Positions 28,001 through 36,032 are shown, counted from the first letter of the stretch. The stretch is DNA of 64,000 bases from Janthinobacterium violaceinigrum (GCF_009208555.1 NZ_WFLI01000002.1:186001-250000); one strand, 5' to 3'. Made by a program: numbers and translations. Notes: generated by a model not told the origin, from the letters alone.

Positions 28001-29189
28001 CCAGGGAATGGCCCGAGGTTTCCACGAGGCCGCCGTCGCCGCCCTGTGCGCCGCCGCGCGCGGAAATGCTGCCGTGCACCTGCGCCGATTCATTGCCCCA
28101 GGCGATGACCTTGCCGCCGTTGCCGTTGCCGGTGGCATCGGCGGCCACCGTGGCGTCCTTGCCGATGAGCACCTGGCGCGCATTCTGCACGGCCGCGTTC
28201 TTGCCCTGGTAGTCGCCGCCCAGCAAGACCGTGCCGCCGCCCGTGGCGCCGCTGGCATCGATGCTCGCATTGCCCAGCAAGCCCACCTGCTCGCCCAGCA
28301 CCTGGATCTCGCCGCCCTTGCCCGCCGCGCCCGTGGCGCTGGTGACGCTGCCCCCTTCGAGCAGCGCCTTGCCGCTGGCCTTGAGCACGATGCGCCCATG
28401 CTCGCCGACGACGGCGCTGTTCGCGTTGAGCACGCCGCGCTGGCTGACCAGCGCGCCCGCCATGCCGATGCTGCCGCCCTGGGCGATGATCTGGCCCAGG
28501 TTCAGCGCCTGGTCGGCTGGCGCCGAAACCAGCACGCGCAATTGCGGATTGCCGGGGTCGGCCAGCTGCACGCTGCGCCCGGCCGCCAGGATCACTTCGC
28601 CGTTCGGCGCCGTGATGATGCCCGTGTTTTCCACGTTCGGCGCGATCAGCAGCACTTGCCCGCCCTTGCCCCCGTTGATGGTGCCCGCATTGCCGACGCT
28701 GCCGGCCACGCCGCCCGCCGTGAACTGGCGCTTGCCGGCCAGGAAGTCCTCGTTCGACAGGCCCAGGCTGGATGCCACCAGGCCGTTCACGTTCACTGTC
28801 GCGCCCTGGCCAAAGACGATGCCGTTCGGATTGATCAGGAATACCTTGCCGTTCGATTCCAGGCTGCCCAGGATCTTGCTGGGGTCTTGTCCCGTGATGC
28901 GGTTGAGCACTGCGCTATTGCCGTTTTGCTGGATGAAGCGCGTGATTTCGCCCGCATGGATGGAAAAGCTCTGCCAGTTGATGATGGTGTTGGGCGTGTT
29001 CGTGATCGAGAACACATTGCCCTGCTGGTTGAACGTGGCATGTCCATTGACCACCTGCGGCAAGGCGGGATTGGCCTGCGCCGCGCCGAAGCAGCCGGCG
29101 AGCAGCAGCGCCAGCGCCGTGCGGCGCAAGGGCGGCGCAAAGGGTGGCGTCAGGATGAAAACGGAAGCGTGCTGGACGTGAGTGTGCAT
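22056..29189 (-). CDS. Two-partner-secretion exoprotein (TpsA / filamentous haemagglutinin family) with YDG/MBG repeats
   Basis: A 2377-residue surface or secreted beta-helical protein. After a signal peptide ending near A39, the TPS (haemagglutination activity) domain spans about 40-300 with INWQSFSIHAGEI and the NPNGIVFG motif needed for recognition by TpsB. SWLLDPYDIDV near 430 is typical of the family. Residues about 830-1040 hold GLUG-type repeats (GGLVG). Residues about 1089-1926 are ten tandem YDG/MBG repeats, followed by another helix region and a C-terminal tail ending KMYCN. I chose ATG 29189 because AGGA lies eight bases before it; ATG 29198 would add three residues. tpsB ends 16 bases upstream; fecR overlaps the 3' end. 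Confidence 0.93.
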   Translation of the reverse strand: MHTHVQHASVFILTPPFAPPLRRTALALLLAGCFGAAQANPALPQVVNGHATFNQQGNVFSITNTPNTIINWQSFSIHAGEITRFIQQNGNSAVLNRITGQDPSKILGSLESNGKVFLINPNGIVFGQGATVNVNGLVASSLGLSNEDFLAGKRQFTAGGVAGSVGNAGTINGGKGGQVLLIAPNVENTGIITAPNGEVILAAGRSVQLADPGNPQLRVLVSAPADQALNLGQIIAQGGSIGMAGALVSQRGVLNANSAVVGEHGRIVLKASGKALLEGGSVTSATGAAGKGGEIQVLGEQVGLLGNASIDASGATGGGTVLLGGDYQGKNAAVQNARQVLIGKDATVAADATGNGNGGKVIAWGNESAQVHGSISARGGAQGGDGGLVETSGHSLAVDGIRVDTSARRGKRGSWLLDPYDIDVVQGGGGSLGDVDEFAEGPPSSSTSIGADVISHANSNVTLQAQHRINFSSAVNMLNPGIGLSATAGETINVYAAISTNGGNVTLSANDASSGGAYGPGSNIHLNAPITTNGGNVSLSGASVAGSGVVSVGSGNLSLRANFSGGEINLTGGGARLTGSGAAGQTVTLQADSISLGGTLDFGGTGGRASVAIKPLSSSRLIDLGSKSGGALGLDAAELAGISASSLSIGDGSNTGGMRISNAINLAGDLRLNSASPITATGAVTVGGLFALDGGAWTQNASGLAAFSASRFAIAPGASFLRVSGGDGSTAAPYQIVDIYGLQGIGSLGLGNNYRLMGNIDASGTASWNQGAGFAPIAGGDGAGYAGMFDGGGFAINGLYINALNPTVSSGVGLFGKVQGGTVRKLDLQNGSVAGVNNVGALVGLNVGGTLDTVRSSAAVSGASAVGGLVGSNGGTLRNASASGNVAGINAVDGGSIGGLVGTNLAGASIDAAYATGDVTGARDKVGGLVGNNDGAIAQSYATGSARGAANIGGLAGRNGGSISDAYATGAVGVSADGDPAVPRANLGGLIGWSVAGSSASHVYSSGAVAGSGFAGGTVGGLVGRADVGAGIAFGFWNYETAGIQMDQGGASGRTTAQMQQQGSFNDFNFSSVWRIYDGYTTPMLKALLKPLQVNVSDNASGKVYDGQLAAFLGTIGYVGLLDGDTGVNGSLGYGSNARNVGTYGLSGLWSTKYDITLGGTTTYAITPRILTVGIGGNGKVYDGNLGYDGATFVLGNVVAGDNISISGSAAFLDKNAGSGKAVHASGLVLGGNELGNYSLAASTQDGTADITARVLNYGVTGAQSRVYDGTLRAALEGYFEDLVAGDQVGMAGLLGSFRDKNVGSGKSVDYQVATGHLTGADAGNYVLNDYTGSTTADITARVLNVSFNGINKTYDGTTAAQVGFGDDRVQGDALSVSGNGAFGNKNAGTGKAVSVTNVALSGGDAGNYVLSSNAGSTTADITARTLHVSFNGVNKTYDGTTGAQVGFGDDRVSGDSLTVAGSAAFGDKNAGAGKTVAVTNVGLDGADAGNYVLSAHSGSTTADIGARTLHVSFNGVNKTYDGTTAAQVGFGDDRIQGDALNVSGNGAFGNKNAGSGKAVSVTNVALSGGDAGNYVLSSNAGSTTADITARTLHVSFNGVNKTYDGTTAAQVGFGDDRISGDSLTVAGSAAFGDKNAGAGKTVAVTNVGLDGADAGNYVLGAYSGSTTADIGARTLHVSFSGVNKTYDGTTAAQVGFGDDRIQGDSLTVAGSAAFGNKNAGTGKTVAVTNVGLDGADAGNYVLSARSGSTTADIGARALNLSGVAGNKVYDGTTGASLVLGDDRLAGDSLTASAVANFADKNVGAAKAVQLSGAALAGADAGNYFIVLPTGLLASITPASLTLAGLSAAGKVYDGTVSATVSASANGVLGQDVVSVVGGSGSFADKNAGAGKLVTASGFRLAGADAGNYTLETTGGTTQAAIAQKQMSTWIGSGNGLWSDAANWDGGVVPEGANVLAVDFSNSKGIVTYNAAAGNTVLKNLNSASGLLLTGGSLTLGESALDRSVLGGLAGLEINGGSLLLNGSLSADRYAQGGGVLSGNGNLLVANSFRQTAGAIRLAGQLAITQASGDLRFASLAANEVKLSALNGAIGQDGVLLAGSLAAQAQNGIVLGNAGNQVGSFTASNSAGGGIALNNTSAPGSLVLGTLVTGAGNIAIDNTGAIAAGNINANGGNVSVTAHSPVTVNGKIQGNDIALNASTDVVLGNGAQLAAARDISLAAGGDVRLEGNAQVLGGGNFSASAGANVRFADTASVTLPAAAGMSVLAKAGSITGAPGVRINRQRTGVTLLAPNGAVNMADAIFLPATTVDKPVIDASASAAIVDALRIIKQADRTDDPLASASPAKDDDKKKDGKDVADATDKPTGYKYDDAAKKMYCN
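23412..25925 (-). repeat. Ten tandem YDG/MBG repeats in tpsA; five near-identical 249-base units
   Basis: Ten protein repeats of about 82-88 residues, each with K/RVYDG or KTYDGTT near the start and GADAGNY near the end. The central five are exactly 249 bases each: 23916-24164, 24165-24413, 24414-24662, 24663-24911 and 24912-25160. They alternate between two sub-types (A: ALNVSGNGAFGNKNAG...ALSGGDAGN; B: SLTVAGSAAFGDKNAG...GLDGADAGN) in the N-to-C order A-B-A-B-B, indicating duplication of a 498-base pair of units. Confidence 0.9.
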
Positions 29190-29205
29190 GGTGTTCATCC
29201 TGATG

Positions 29206-30816
29206 CTAGTAGGCCAAGGCGAGGCGGAAATGCAGGCGGTTGGCGCCCCGCTGTCCCGTGTCGCCGCCATTGACGACATGGGCGTAATCGAGTTGCAGAT
29301 TGGCGTAGCGGCTCAGCAGCAAACGCAAGCCGAGTCCGCCGCTGCTGATGCCTTGCGAAGCGCTCTCGCCGGGCAGCGCATGGTTGCGGCGCAGCCAGGC
29401 CGTGTCGTAGAAAGCCAGCGCGCGGCATTGGTAGCCCAGCGCCTGGCCGCACCAGTTCGGCGTGTACAGTTCCAGGTTCAGGTTGACGCCCGAATCATTG
29501 GCCACCTCGCGTTCGGCAAAGCCCCGCACGGACGCGGCGCCGCCGGCGCCGAACTGCTCGCCCGGCACCAGCGCGTCCGGCGTGACCTGCGCATTGACCA
29601 GCGCGCGCCATTGCCAGTCGCCGGCCAGCACGCGGCCCGAACTGGCGCTCAGGCGCACGGTGTTGTAGGCCGCCTTCGCATGCGCGCGCACGCGGTCGAA
29701 ATCGGCTTGCGCGCCATGCTTGCCACCGGGAATATTGTGCGCGAACGTGACGGCCACGCTGGTCTCGCCCGTGGGCAAGGTCCAGTTGCCGATGTAGCTG
29801 ACGCTGAGCGGATGCACGGTGACGTCGGCGCCCAGTTCCATGCCGAACAATTGCACGCTGTTGCGGTAAGCCTTGTAATCGATGCCGTACACGAGCTTGG
29901 GTTCGAAATCGTCGCTGCGGGCAAAGTTCTGGTTGTAGCGGATGCCGGCCATGCTGCCCTGGCCGCTGACGGCCAGGTCGAAGATGCCGGCCGAAACGCT
30001 GCCCGAATCGACGTTCGAATAGCTGGCAAAGAAATCCATCGAGTCGCCCAGCGCGTACAGCGGCAAGTGGTAGCCGGCGCCGTACACGCCCACCTTGTCC
30101 GGCTTTTCCAGGCTGCTCGTGTATTGCAGGCTGGCGACATGGTCGCGGCCGAACAGGTTGGCGTGCTGCAGCACCACACCCACATGCGTCTTGCCCGTCT
30201 GCGCACTGCCCGTGTTGTCCACGTTGAGCATGGCTTTCCAGGCCTTTTCATCGGCCACCGCAACGATGGCGTCGATAGCGCCCGCCGGTTCGTCGGCCTG
30301 CAGGCGCACTTCGATCTTGCGCGCCGGGTTTTCATTGGCCAGCTTCAGGCTTTGCGACAGGGCCGGCAAGTTCGGCGTCTCGCCTTCGCGCAGGGCGGGC
30401 AAGGCGCGCCGCACGTTGGCTTCGTCGACATGGGTATTGCCGCTGATGGCCACCTTGCCCAGCGGCGTTTGCAGCACGTTCAGGCGCACCACACCCCGTT
30501 CCAGTTCCTGTTCGGGCAGCTGTACCTGCACGGCGCTGTAGCCACGCGCGCGGTAAGCCCCTTCCAGCGCCTCGACGGCGCGGGCAATGTCGGAAAAGTT
30601 GCGCTGTACACCCGTAAACGGCGCCAGCAAGGCCTGCACCTGCGCGGGCGTGAGCAGGGTATTGCCCTGGACATCGAAGCGGCGGATTTCGAAGCGCGGC
30701 ACGCCGTCCTCCTGCAGGGCAGGAGCAGCTTCATCCATGGAAACGGCAGCGCCGGCGGCGCCGACGGCGAACAGCAGCGCGGAACCCGCAAGCAGGTGCA
30801 CCAAACGATATGTCAT
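29206..30816 (-). CDS. TpsB outer-membrane transporter (ShlB/FhaC/HecB family)
   Basis: A 536-residue Omp85-superfamily pore that exports the TpsA protein. The signal peptide MTYRLVHLLAGSALLFAVG is followed by POTRA domains (about 40-190; FEIRRFDVQGNTLL, YSAVQVQLPEQELERGVV, ISGNTHVD) and a 16-strand barrel. The family loop-6 motif is present as SVRGF, and the protein ends with aromatic LALAY as expected for an outer-membrane barrel. It is the first gene of tpsB-tpsA-fecR with a promoter candidate at 30893-30921. Partner choice is inferred from adjacency. Confidence 0.94.
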   Translation of the reverse strand: MTYRLVHLLAGSALLFAVGAAGAAVSMDEAAPALQEDGVPRFEIRRFDVQGNTLLTPAQVQALLAPFTGVQRNFSDIARAVEALEGAYRARGYSAVQVQLPEQELERGVVRLNVLQTPLGKVAISGNTHVDEANVRRALPALREGETPNLPALSQSLKLANENPARKIEVRLQADEPAGAIDAIVAVADEKAWKAMLNVDNTGSAQTGKTHVGVVLQHANLFGRDHVASLQYTSSLEKPDKVGVYGAGYHLPLYALGDSMDFFASYSNVDSGSVSAGIFDLAVSGQGSMAGIRYNQNFARSDDFEPKLVYGIDYKAYRNSVQLFGMELGADVTVHPLSVSYIGNWTLPTGETSVAVTFAHNIPGGKHGAQADFDRVRAHAKAAYNTVRLSASSGRVLAGDWQWRALVNAQVTPDALVPGEQFGAGGAASVRGFAEREVANDSGVNLNLELYTPNWCGQALGYQCRALAFYDTAWLRRNHALPGESASQGISSGGLGLRLLLSRYANLQLDYAHVVNGGDTGQRGANRLHFRLALAY

Positions 30817-30892
30817 GTGAAGGATTTCTTGTGTAACCGGACCAGCGCGCCGCCCGCAGGCGCCAGCGTGTCCGGCAATGGATTGAAGACAA

Positions 30893-30921
30893 ATTTTAGA
30901 CGGCTTTTAGTTTCCAGTCAG
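30893..30921 (-). promoter_or_regulatory. Candidate promoter of tpsB-tpsA-fecR
   Basis: On the minus strand CTGACT (30916-30921) and TAAAAT (30893-30898) are spaced by 17 bases, an acceptable sigma70 pair in an AT-rich gap. A perfect palindrome AGAAATTTCT (30920-30929) overlaps the upstream edge of the -35 and could be an operator. Confidence 0.5.
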
Positions 30922-31027
30922 AAATTTCTAACATTACTCCCCTGATTTTCATCGCAGCGCAACAAACGGTGCGCCGCAATGCTGAACAATGACGCAATTC
31001 CTTATATTTTCGACAGCAGGGGCACGC

Positions 31028-33298
31028 TTACTTGCTGCTCAATTCCGTCACGCCATCCCAGTCGGCAGGCGGCGGCGTGCTGCGATAGCGCTGCAGGCGC
31101 ACCGCGTACTGGCGGTACAGCCCATCGCCGGGGAAGTCCGCCTGCAACTGCGCCAGCTGTGCGCCGGCGGCCGCCCAGTCGCGCGCGCGCAGCAGGGCCA
31201 GCACCCCGTGCCAGCGCTCCAGCTGCGCCAGCTCCGCTTCGCCGGCGTCGGCCAGCAGGCAGCGGGGCTCGAAGATGGCCACCGCTTCCTGCTTGCCCAG
31301 CACTTTTATGCGGTCAAGTTCGCGGTACAGGAAATCCGGGGCGGCGGCGCGCGTGGCGGCGCCCACGACGATGCCCACACCATACAGCTTGCTGGCCCCT
31401 TCCAGGCGCGCGGCCAGGTTGACGCTGTCGCCCATCACCGTGTAGGCGCGGCGGATGCGCGAGCCCATGTCGCCCACATGCATGGGGCCCGTATTGATGC
31501 CGATGCCGATGCGCAGCGCCGGCCAGCCGCGCGCGGCGAAATCCCCGTTCAGGCGCGCCGCGCTGTGCTGCATCAGCAGGGCGCTGGCCACGGCCCGGCT
31601 GGCGTGGTCGGCAAAGGCGACGGGCGCGCCCCAGAATGCCATCACGGCGTCGCCGATGTATTTGTCGAGGGTGCCGCCATGGCTGTCGCGGATATCTTCC
31701 GACATGGCCGTCAGGTACAGATTGATGTATTCGCGCAGCACGGCCGGCGCCAGCTGCTCGGAAATGGCCGTAAAACCGCGCACGTCGGCAAACAGCACCG
31801 TCAGTTCGCGGTTCTCGCCCTCCATGGTGTAGCGCTGCGGATCGTCGGCCATCTCGGCCACCAGTTCGGGCGCCACATATTCGCCGAAGCGCGCCACCAG
31901 CGCGCGGCCCTTGCGCACCTCGAAAAAGTAGCCCCACGCCAGGTTGACGATGAACAGCGCGACGATCAGCAGCAACAGCACGGCGCCGCCCAGCACCAGG
32001 TCGTGCACGGCGTACAGGTACAGGTTGATGGCGATGGCGGCCGCCAGCGCGCCCACGGTGGCCAGCATCACGCCGGCCGGCGGCAGCACGGCCAGGGCAC
32101 CCGCCAGCAGCAGGCCAAACAGCACGATCTGCACCAGTTCGAACGCCAGCGCATAGTCGGGGCGCGCCTTGAAGCGCCCGTCGAGCATGGACTTGATCAG
32201 GTTGGCGTGCACCTCCACGCCCGGGTATTCCGCATTCACGGGCGTGGCGCGGATATCGTTCAAGCCCGGCGCCGTGGTACCCACCAGCACGATGGCCCCT
32301 TTCAGCAGCGCGGGCGCAACCGTGCCGGCCAGCACGTCGGACGCCGACACATAGCGGAAGGCGCCGCCGGCGGGCCCCCCCGCGCCGCGGTACTGCACCG
32401 TGGCGGTCAGCGCTTCGCCCACGGGGATCGTCATCGCGCCGCGCGGCGTGAACAGCATGAGATGTTCGAGCCCGCCGTTGGCCAGCTCGCGCGCCGACAG
32501 GGTATCGGCCGTGCCCGTGAAACGGGGAGCGATGGCGCGCGCCTGCAGATAGACGGCCACCGTGGCCAGCGACAGCGACGGATAATAGCCGTCGCCGATG
32601 CGCTGCAACAGGGTGGAGGAACGCACCACGCCGTCGGCATCGGTGAGCGCCGTGAAGATGCCGGCGCCCTGCGCGGCCGCCTGCAGGGGCGCGATATTGG
32701 CTTCGTAGCCGCGCGCCACGTAGGCCGTGACGGCGCGCCCGTTCAAATCGGCCACGGTGAAGGACGGCTTGGGCAGCACGCCCTTTCTTTGCTGTTCCGA
32801 GACACTGTAGCCGAGCACCACGGGCTGGCCGCGCATGGCCTCGGCAAACAGGCCATCGTAGTCCATGGCCGAGCGCAGTTTTTCCAGCTGCGCCGGCAAG
32901 CCGACCACGCCAGCCAGTTCGCCCCGCGCCAGGCCTTGCAGCACGGCGTAGCCGGAACTGGTGTCCGCTTCGGGAAACGAGATATCGAAGCCCAGCGCGG
33001 CGACGCCGTAATGCGCGGTGAGCTGGCGCACCAGGCGCGCCTGGATATCGCGGCTCCACGGGAAGCGGCCCACCCGGGCCAGGCTTTGCTCGTCGATGTC
33101 GACGATGACGATGCGGCGGTCCAGCTGCGGCGTCTCGGCACGCATGCGCCAGTCGCCCAGCATGGCGTCGAGCCGCGCGATATTGTCATTGCCGGCCAGG
33201 CACGCGATGGCGGCCGCCGCGCTCAGGAGCACGCCCAGCAAAAAGCGCGCCCCATGCTTGCGCAAGGCCTGCGCCAGCGCCGCGCGCCAGGCCCGCAT
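31028..33298 (-). CDS. CHASE2-domain adenylate/guanylate cyclase
   Basis: A 756-residue membrane sensor cyclase. TM1 spans about 18-37; a periplasmic CHASE2 domain spans about 40-375 (IVIVDIDEQSLARVGRFPW, GFDISFPE, VLVGTTAPGLNDIR); three TM helices lie at about 385-455. The class III catalytic domain (about 490-680) has the metal aspartates D505 (FADVRGF) and D550, K546 in DKYIGDAVMAFWG, and VMGDSVNLAARLE. The Lys/Asp pair suggests ATP rather than GTP. The ATG shares a base with the HD-GYP stop (TGATG), so the two are coupled; a GTG one codon upstream is the alternative. The signal sensed is unknown. Confidence 0.93.
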   Translation of the reverse strand: MRAWRAALAQALRKHGARFLLGVLLSAAAAIACLAGNDNIARLDAMLGDWRMRAETPQLDRRIVIVDIDEQSLARVGRFPWSRDIQARLVRQLTAHYGVAALGFDISFPEADTSSGYAVLQGLARGELAGVVGLPAQLEKLRSAMDYDGLFAEAMRGQPVVLGYSVSEQQRKGVLPKPSFTVADLNGRAVTAYVARGYEANIAPLQAAAQGAGIFTALTDADGVVRSSTLLQRIGDGYYPSLSLATVAVYLQARAIAPRFTGTADTLSARELANGGLEHLMLFTPRGAMTIPVGEALTATVQYRGAGGPAGGAFRYVSASDVLAGTVAPALLKGAIVLVGTTAPGLNDIRATPVNAEYPGVEVHANLIKSMLDGRFKARPDYALAFELVQIVLFGLLLAGALAVLPPAGVMLATVGALAAAIAINLYLYAVHDLVLGGAVLLLLIVALFIVNLAWGYFFEVRKGRALVARFGEYVAPELVAEMADDPQRYTMEGENRELTVLFADVRGFTAISEQLAPAVLREYINLYLTAMSEDIRDSHGGTLDKYIGDAVMAFWGAPVAFADHASRAVASALLMQHSAARLNGDFAARGWPALRIGIGINTGPMHVGDMGSRIRRAYTVMGDSVNLAARLEGASKLYGVGIVVGAATRAAAPDFLYRELDRIKVLGKQEAVAIFEPRCLLADAGEAELAQLERWHGVLALLRARDWAAAGAQLAQLQADFPGDGLYRQYAVRLQRYRSTPPPADWDGVTELSSK

Positions 33299-34920
33299 CA
33301 CGGCGTGTAGCCCGGAATGGCCGCCTCGTCGACGGCATCGATCTGGCTCGGATGCATGTGCTTTTCAGCGAAGGTCAGGTACACCTTGCTGCGGATGAAA
33401 ACGTCGAACAGGTCCGGGTCGATATGCCCGTTCAGGCTGAAATTGCCGAGGATGCGCAAGGATTCGGACAGCGGCTTGCCCTTCTTGTACGGCCGGTCGC
33501 GCGCCGTCAGCGCTTCGAAAATATCGGCGATGGCCATCAGCCGCGCCGGCACCGACATCTGCTCCTTCGTCAGGCCCCGCGGATAGCCCTTGCCATCCAT
33601 GCGCTCGTGGTGGCCGCCTGCGTATTCGGGCACCTTCTGCAGGTGCTTGGGCCACGGCAGCGCCTCGAGCATGCGGATCGACACGCTGATATGGTTGTTG
33701 ACGATGGCCCGCTCGGCTGCCGTCAGGGTGCCGGCGCGGATGGTCAGGTTTTCCGTCTCGTCGGCGTCGAGGAAATCGCGCAGCTGGCCGTCCGCCGCGC
33801 GCCAGCGGCGCTTGGCGATCTGCCGCACTCTTTCCTGGTCGGCCTGCGCCATGCTCTCGCCGCCGATGTTAACCCTGCGGATGAAGTCGCGCTCTGCGCG
33901 CAGCGCGGCCAGCTCCCATTCCAGCGCCTGCGCGATGGCGTCCTGACGTTCCGGCTGCGCCGCCTGCTGGCGCAGAGCGGCAATCTCGGCGTCGCGCAGC
34001 AGCACTTCGTAGCGCGTGTCGATCAGGGCGATGCGGTCGAAAATCGTCTCCAGCTTGGTGGCCTTGTCGACCACGTGCACGGGCGTGGTGATCTTGCCGC
34101 AATCGTGCAGCAGGCCGGCCAGCCACAGCTGCTTGCGTTCGTTGTCGCTGAGGCGGAAATCGGCCAGCGGCCCCGTTTGCGTGGCATGCGCGGCGTCGGC
34201 CAGCAGCATCGTCAGCTCGGGCACGAATTGGCAGTGCCGCCCCGTGTACGGCGACTTTTCATCGATGCCGATATTGATCAGGGTAACCAGCGATTCGAGC
34301 AGCTCTTCCAGCTGCGATATGAGCAGCTGATTCGTCAGCGCCACGCCCGCCTGCGCGGCCAGCGCCTCGATGAAGCGCTGGTCGGTCGAGGAAAAGGCGC
34401 GCACCTGGCCCGTGTCGCCATCCTTGGCATTGACCAGCTGCAGCACGCCGATCAGATCGCCCTCATGGTCGCTCATGGGCACCGTCAGGATCGATTGCGT
34501 GTGGTAGCCGTGGTGGCGGTCGAAGTCGCGCATGCCGGAAAAATTGAAGTCCTCGTCGCGGTACACGTCGGCGATATTCACGCTGTGGCGCAGGTTCGCC
34601 GCATACGCGGCCACCGATGCCAGGTTGGGCTGGCCCGCCTCGTCGAACAGGGGCACGCCCGGCAAGCCCATGTCGGCGCCCTGCGCGATGCCCAGGCTGT
34701 CGTTGACGCTGATGTCGAACGCCAGCTGGCGGCCCTCAAGGGCGGGCCGGTACAGGGTGGCGCCATCGGCCCCGCTCATGCTTTTTGCCAGCAGCACGAT
34801 GCGCTGCAGCAGCGCGCCGATATCGTGCCCCTCGCCGCCCAGGCCGTGGCCCAGCGCGACACTGAGTTCGGTCAATTGCTCCAGTCTGTGGGCGATTTTC
34901 TCAGGGTGCAACTGAGGCAT
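33298..34920 (-). CDS. GAF and HD-GYP domain protein (putative c-di-GMP phosphodiesterase)
   Basis: A 540-residue cytoplasmic signalling protein. The GAF domain covers about 15-200 (SILTVPMSDHEGDLIGVLQLVNAKDG). The HD-GYP domain begins near 205 with the HD pair at 272-273 (LLHDCGKITTP) and continues with H410 and GGHHERMDGKGYP (435-447). Between the HD pair and H410 there is an insertion of about 115 residues (285-400), predicted helical and highly charged, which ordinary HD-GYP domains lack. The ATG at 34920 gives a domain-sized N-terminus; a start at 34992 would add 24 unlikely residues. It overlaps the CHASE2 cyclase gene by one base. Confidence 0.88.
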   Translation of the reverse strand: MPQLHPEKIAHRLEQLTELSVALGHGLGGEGHDIGALLQRIVLLAKSMSGADGATLYRPALEGRQLAFDISVNDSLGIAQGADMGLPGVPLFDEAGQPNLASVAAYAANLRHSVNIADVYRDEDFNFSGMRDFDRHHGYHTQSILTVPMSDHEGDLIGVLQLVNAKDGDTGQVRAFSSTDQRFIEALAAQAGVALTNQLLISQLEELLESLVTLINIGIDEKSPYTGRHCQFVPELTMLLADAAHATQTGPLADFRLSDNERKQLWLAGLLHDCGKITTPVHVVDKATKLETIFDRIALIDTRYEVLLRDAEIAALRQQAAQPERQDAIAQALEWELAALRAERDFIRRVNIGGESMAQADQERVRQIAKRRWRAADGQLRDFLDADETENLTIRAGTLTAAERAIVNNHISVSIRMLEALPWPKHLQKVPEYAGGHHERMDGKGYPRGLTKEQMSVPARLMAIADIFEALTARDRPYKKGKPLSESLRILGNFSLNGHIDPDLFDVFIRSKVYLTFAEKHMHPSQIDAVDEAAIPGYTP

Positions 34921-34992
34921 GTTGGTGGCAATCAGGTAAGGATGGGGAAATCGGCAAGCGCCAGTGTAACGGCCGCCCTGCGCACTGTACAT

Positions 34993-35107
34993 TACTTACT
35001 TGCAACAAAATGAAATAACTTTCCGTATCGCAACACACACAAATGTTGCCGCCAATTTCATTAATTAGAATAGAATCAACAATAATTACACTGTAACAAG
35101 GTACTGA
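34993..35107. other. AT-rich divergent promoter region, HD-GYP / metallo-hydrolase
   Basis: The gap between divergent genes is clearly AT-rich relative to its surroundings (for example 35050-35095), consistent with overlapping promoters. I cannot pick a reliable hexamer pair for either gene. Confidence 0.4.
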
Positions 35108-36004
35108 ATGAAATTCACGTTCAGGGGCGTGCGCGGCTCCATCCCCTCCCCCGGCCCGCGCACGGCGCGCTATGGCGGCAACACCACGTGCATCGAAGTA
35201 CGCACCGACGACGACAGCCTGATCATCCTCGACGCGGGCAGCGGCATTTTCTCGCTGGCGCAGCAACTGCCGCCGGGCCAGCCCGTCGACGCGCACGTCT
35301 TCATCACGCACAGCCACTGGGACCACATCCACGGCCTGCCCATGTTCAGCCCCCTGTTCGTAACGGGCAACCGCATGCGCCTGCATGGCGCCCTGGACGC
35401 CATCAGCGGGCGCGGCATCGAGCACGTGATGGCGGTGCAGCTACAGAACAGCTATTTTCCCGTCAGCGAAGCGGCCATGGCGGCCAGCATCGAGTACCGC
35501 ACCCTGGCGCCCGGCGAAGCCGTCGAGGTGGGCGGCGCGCGCGTGCGCGGCGCGGAGATGAACCACCCCGTCGTCAACCTCGGCTACCGCATCGACTGCG
35601 GCGGCGCCTCGCTGTTCTTCAGCGGCGACCATGAGCCGTTCTACAACCTGCATCCGCCCGGCCATGCCGAGCACGCGGACTGCGCCGCGCGCAATGCACA
35701 ACGCCAGGCGGGCATCGACGCCTTGATCGCCGGCGTCGAAGCGCTGATCATGGATTGCTCGTACACGCGCGAGGAATACCCGGGCAAGCAGGGCTGGGGC
35801 CACGGCACCTTCGACGCCGCCTTCGACCTGGCCCTGCGCTGCGGCGCGCGGCGCCTGTACTGCACCCACCACGAACCGACGCGCAGCGACGAACAGCTCG
35901 AAGCCGTGTTTGCCGACGTGATGGGCCGCTATGCGGACCGCCTGGCCGGCCTGCAGGTGTTCCTCGCCTACGAGGGGCTGACGGTGGAACTGGCCCGCGC
36001 ATAA
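35108..36004 (+). CDS. Metallo-beta-lactamase-fold hydrolase
   Basis: A 298-residue cytoplasmic MBL-fold protein. The metal ligands are visible in THSHWDHIHG (HxHxDH) near residue 69, MNHPVVNLGYRI and FSGDHEP (Asp), with THHEP near the C-terminus. The N-terminus FRGVRGSIPSPGP with RYGGNTTC is characteristic of a PqsE/phnP-like or response-regulator-linked subgroup of MBL proteins. The substrate is unknown; the divergent HD-GYP gene hints at nucleotide signalling but that is speculation. AAGG precedes the ATG at a good distance; a bidirectional terminator follows. Confidence 0.88.
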   Translation: MKFTFRGVRGSIPSPGPRTARYGGNTTCIEVRTDDDSLIILDAGSGIFSLAQQLPPGQPVDAHVFITHSHWDHIHGLPMFSPLFVTGNRMRLHGALDAISGRGIEHVMAVQLQNSYFPVSEAAMAASIEYRTLAPGEAVEVGGARVRGAEMNHPVVNLGYRIDCGGASLFFSGDHEPFYNLHPPGHAEHADCAARNAQRQAGIDALIAGVEALIMDCSYTREEYPGKQGWGHGTFDAAFDLALRCGARRLYCTHHEPTRSDEQLEAVFADVMGRYADRLAGLQVFLAYEGLTVELARA

Positions 36005-36032
36005 AAAAAGGGAGCCGCAAGGCTCCCTTTTT
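36003..36032. terminator. Bidirectional rho-independent terminator
   Basis: GGGAGCC / GGCTCCC with a four-base loop (GCAA), flanked by seven A on one side and five T on the other, between the convergent metallo-hydrolase and pit genes. Confidence 0.92.
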
